This document shows positions 61,663-64,000 of a stretch of 64,000 bases of DNA, in pieces. The notes below the pieces were generated by a model that had not been told where the DNA came from, did no database searches, and saw only the letters and a program-made list of their open reading frames with translations. Source of the stretch: Shimia sagamensis. GTDB taxonomy: Bacteria > Pseudomonadota > Alphaproteobacteria > Rhodobacterales > Rhodobacteraceae. Position 1 is the first letter of the stretch; every line of letters starts with the position of its first letter. Location: positions 372,001-436,000 of the forward strand of contig NZ_FXTY01000003.1 in assembly GCF_900182745.1 (NCBI RefSeq), in the 5' to 3' direction. Both the position numbers and the translations under genes were made by a program.

Positions 61663-64000
61663 GTGCAGCAAAGCGATCCGCATATCACCCTGATCACCCC
61701 TGATGCGCCTATGAGCGCTGCCACACATGGTGGACGGGCTAAGTGTTTGCAGCGACTTGTGCGGCTGGATTTGCCGGTGCCAAAGACTGTTGCGCTGTCC
61801 TTTGATGCGGTGCACGGGCTCGCTGCTGGTGATGTGCCGGATATGACAAGTGTGCTCGCGGCGTTTTCGGAAAGTCAATTGCTGTGCGTGCGCCCAAGCT
61901 CGGAAGATCCCGATTGGGGTGGCCCAGGCGCCATTCTGAACATTGGGATGAATGATATGCGTCTCTCAGAATTGAGCGACAGCATCGGAGCTGAAGCTGC
62001 AACGAAGCTCTATTTGAAGTTCATTCAATCTTACTCGATCCATGTGGCAAGGCTTGACCCGGATATCTTTGATGATCTGGACAGTGGCGCGCCGGACGCG
62101 GTTTCCGATTTTCTTGCGGCTTATGAAGATGAGGCCGAAGAGGCCTTTCCGCAGGATTTGGATACCCAATTGGCTGGTGTGCTGCGGTCTATGGCGCGGG
62201 CCTGGGAAGGCACCACCGCGAGATTGTTGCGCCAGGCCAAAGGTGCCCCGGCGGATGCTGGGTTGGGGTTGGTTATTCAAGCAATGGCGCTAGGTGTTGG
62301 TCGTGGCGAAAGCGGTAGTGGTGTTTTGCAATTGGTCAATAGCGACACTGGGCTGCGGCAGTTCACCGGACGATATTTGAGCCAGTCGCAGGGGCGTGAT
62401 GCCTTGCAGACAGGTGCGGCCGCTCTGTTCCTGCAGAAAGACGACCGTGGGCCTTCGTTGGAAGAAAAAGCGCCAGCGGCATTTGCGCAGCTGACCGAAC
62501 ATGCAGCGTTGATGCGACGAAAGTTGCGCGAAGAAATGCAGTGCGAATTCACTTTGGAAAATGGCGAAATCTGCATTTTGGATGGCGTGCGCGTGCAACG
62601 GAGCGCTCGGGCTGCGGTGCGGATTGCGGTGTCATTGGCAGAAGATAAAATAATTCCACGCGAAGAAGCGGTGATGCGGATTGAGCCCCGTGCGCTTAAT
62701 GAGCTGTTGCATCGACAAGTTGACCCCGAAGCGGAGCGCGACGTGGTGGGCACAGGAATTGGCGCGAGCCCAGGGGCCGCGACAGGCAAAATTGTGTTCA
62801 CGGCCGCCGAGGCGCAAGCCAGCGCGGCACGTGGCGAGGCGTGTGTGTTGGTGCGCCGGGAAACCAACCCTGAAGACATCCGCGGCATGCACGCTGCAAG
62901 TGCCGCTCTGACCGAGCGTGGAGGCATGACCAGCCATGCAGCGGTGATTGGTCGAGGGCTTGGGTTGCCGTGTGTAGTTGGGGCAACATCAATGCGGTTT
63001 CAAACCCGTAAGAAGCGGATTGTGGCGGCTGACGGCCGTATCTTCAAAGAAGGCGATGTGATTACCGTGGACGGCACCAACGGGCAAATTTTGGGCGGAG
63101 AACCTCGAATGCTCGAAGCGGCGTTGGACGATTCCTTCCAAACTTTGATGGATTGGGCGGACGAAAGCCGTGACATTGGCGTGCGTGCCAATGCGGATAC
63201 GCCGGCAGATGCAAGAACAGCTCTGGCATTTCAGGCAGAAGGCATCGGACTGTGCCGCACCGAGCATATGTTCTTTGAGGCCGATCAACTGATTGCCATG
63301 CGTGAAGTCATTTTTGCCAATGGGCCAGAAGACCGTAGTGTGGCGTTACAAGCTTTGTTGCCGATGCAGCGCGATATGTTTGTTGAGCTGTTTGAACTCA
63401 TGGCAGGGCGTCCGCTGTGCATTCGTCTGTTTGACCCACCTTTGCACGAATTTCTCCCGACAGACCGGTCCGGCCTGCGTGATTTGGCTGAGGCGTTGAA
63501 TCTGCCATTGTCGGATGTAACACGGCGCGTTGAAGCCTTGGTGGAATACAACCCAATGCTTGGCATGCGCGGGGTTCGTCTTGGAATCACGGTTCCGGAA
63601 ATTCTCGACATGCAGGCGCGAGCCATATTTGAAGCCACGTTGGATTCCTGCGGCGAAAATGATCCGGTTGTTCCTGAAATCATGATCCCATTGGTGTCAG
63701 CCAAACGGGAGGTTGAATTGGTCAAGACACGCATTGATGCAATTGCGGCCGCCGTTAAGACAGAGCGGGGGCGGGAATTCGAGTATCGCCTAGGCGTTAT
63801 GGTGGAGACCCCACGGGCCGCGTTGCGGGCTGAGGACATTGCCCCGCACTGTGAGTTTTTCAGTTTTGGTACTAACGATTTGACCCAAATGACCTATGGG
63901 CTATCGCGCGATGATGCAGGGCGTTTCATGAGCCCCTATGTGCAACAGGGCGTGTTCCCAGAGGATCCTTTTCATACGCTGGATCAGGAAGGGGTTGGCG
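61663..64000 (+). CDS. Pyruvate phosphate dikinase-like PEP-binding protein (3' partial)
   Basis: The frame runs open to the window end (at least 779 residues). The middle has the PPDK swivel domain with the phospho-His motif GGMTSHAAVIGRG (about residues 421-433), preceded by 'RRETNPEDIRGM'. The C-terminal PEP/pyruvate barrel has 'RLFDPPLHEFLP', 'NPMLGMRGVRLGI' and 'FGTNDLTQMTYGLSRDD'. The N-terminal ATP-grasp half is short and degenerate: GGKGANL of PPDK is GGRAKCL and the SVRSGA site is CVRPSS. It may therefore not be a standard PPDK. GTG 61663 with AGG upstream is the likely start. The glyS neighbour arrangement is common in the group. Confidence 0.82.
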   Translation, partial: MQQSDPHITLITPDAPMSAATHGGRAKCLQRLVRLDLPVPKTVALSFDAVHGLAAGDVPDMTSVLAAFSESQLLCVRPSSEDPDWGGPGAILNIGMNDMRLSELSDSIGAEAATKLYLKFIQSYSIHVARLDPDIFDDLDSGAPDAVSDFLAAYEDEAEEAFPQDLDTQLAGVLRSMARAWEGTTARLLRQAKGAPADAGLGLVIQAMALGVGRGESGSGVLQLVNSDTGLRQFTGRYLSQSQGRDALQTGAAALFLQKDDRGPSLEEKAPAAFAQLTEHAALMRRKLREEMQCEFTLENGEICILDGVRVQRSARAAVRIAVSLAEDKIIPREEAVMRIEPRALNELLHRQVDPEAERDVVGTGIGASPGAATGKIVFTAAEAQASAARGEACVLVRRETNPEDIRGMHAASAALTERGGMTSHAAVIGRGLGLPCVVGATSMRFQTRKKRIVAADGRIFKEGDVITVDGTNGQILGGEPRMLEAALDDSFQTLMDWADESRDIGVRANADTPADARTALAFQAEGIGLCRTEHMFFEADQLIAMREVIFANGPEDRSVALQALLPMQRDMFVELFELMAGRPLCIRLFDPPLHEFLPTDRSGLRDLAEALNLPLSDVTRRVEALVEYNPMLGMRGVRLGITVPEILDMQARAIFEATLDSCGENDPVVPEIMIPLVSAKREVELVKTRIDAIAAAVKTERGREFEYRLGVMVETPRAALRAEDIAPHCEFFSFGTNDLTQMTYGLSRDDAGRFMSPYVQQGVFPEDPFHTLDQEGVG

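Overview
The window looks like a stretch of chromosome from a marine-type alphaproteobacterium of the Rhodobacteraceae (Roseobacter group). The evidence is gene content and order: a Hint-domain RTX protein, a DUF6280-like gene next to efp, a SAM-II riboswitch before metZ, CtrA-type TTAA-N7-TTAAC boxes, gatC-gatA, FolE2, and glyQ and glyS separated by MarC, DUF6446-like and GltS genes. This assignment is inference from gene families; there is no rRNA gene here. I see no prophage, IS element, integrase or CRISPR array.

Layout. 1-9.3 kb: the 3' part of a hybrid histidine kinase, a Hint/RTX protein on the plus strand, and two tandem paralogous RTX/PPC proteins on the minus strand, probably type I secretion substrates. 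9.5-16.2 kb: tRNA-Cys, a PIMT-family methyltransferase, TolC, an acidic PopZ-like protein, DUF6280-like, EF-P, a GNAT acetyltransferase, YgfZ and a family 2 glycosyltransferase. 16.2-30.5 kb: metabolic and housekeeping genes (MsbA-like ABC exporter, class V aminotransferase, HisC-like aminotransferase, crotonase, ValRS, Lrp regulator with a divergent PLP decarboxylase, a CoxL form II-like molybdoenzyme subunit, a DUF2235 hydrolase).

30.5-36.6 kb: a seven-gene minus-strand cluster, read 36610 to 30461. It encodes a 27-residue membrane microprotein, XpaC-like, TelA, a DUF2927 lipoprotein, SPFH-GYF2, a double zinc-ribbon membrane protein and a nitroreductase. Short gaps and stop/start overlaps suggest an operon. 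It combines two modules known separately from Firmicutes (TelA/XpaC, and the YdjG/YdjI-like partners of PspA). It is my best candidate for an undescribed envelope-maintenance system.

36.7-46.2 kb: RluB-type pseudouridine synthase, TadA, UPF0173 hydrolase, GatC, GatA, an Excalibur-like lipoprotein, an AmpD-like amidase, RNase P RNA, a YhhN protein, FtsY, a DMT transporter and YciB. 46.3-53.9 kb: a GST, an alpha/beta hydrolase, the SAM-II riboswitch with terminator and metZ, FolE2, and TrkH translationally coupled to a ThDP enzyme. 54-64 kb: an exported SPOR/PG-binding/trypsin-fold protein that has lost its catalytic triad, then glyQ, marC (opposite strand), a DUF6446-like gene, gltS, glyS and a PPDK-like gene that runs off the window end.

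Small items that automated calls may miss: the 27-residue microprotein at 36527-36610, a possible 20-residue ORF behind a CtrA box at 25195-25332, a Shine-Dalgarno sequence buried in the 3' arm of the efp terminator, and a duplicated gene-end/terminator segment beside the two RTX genes.
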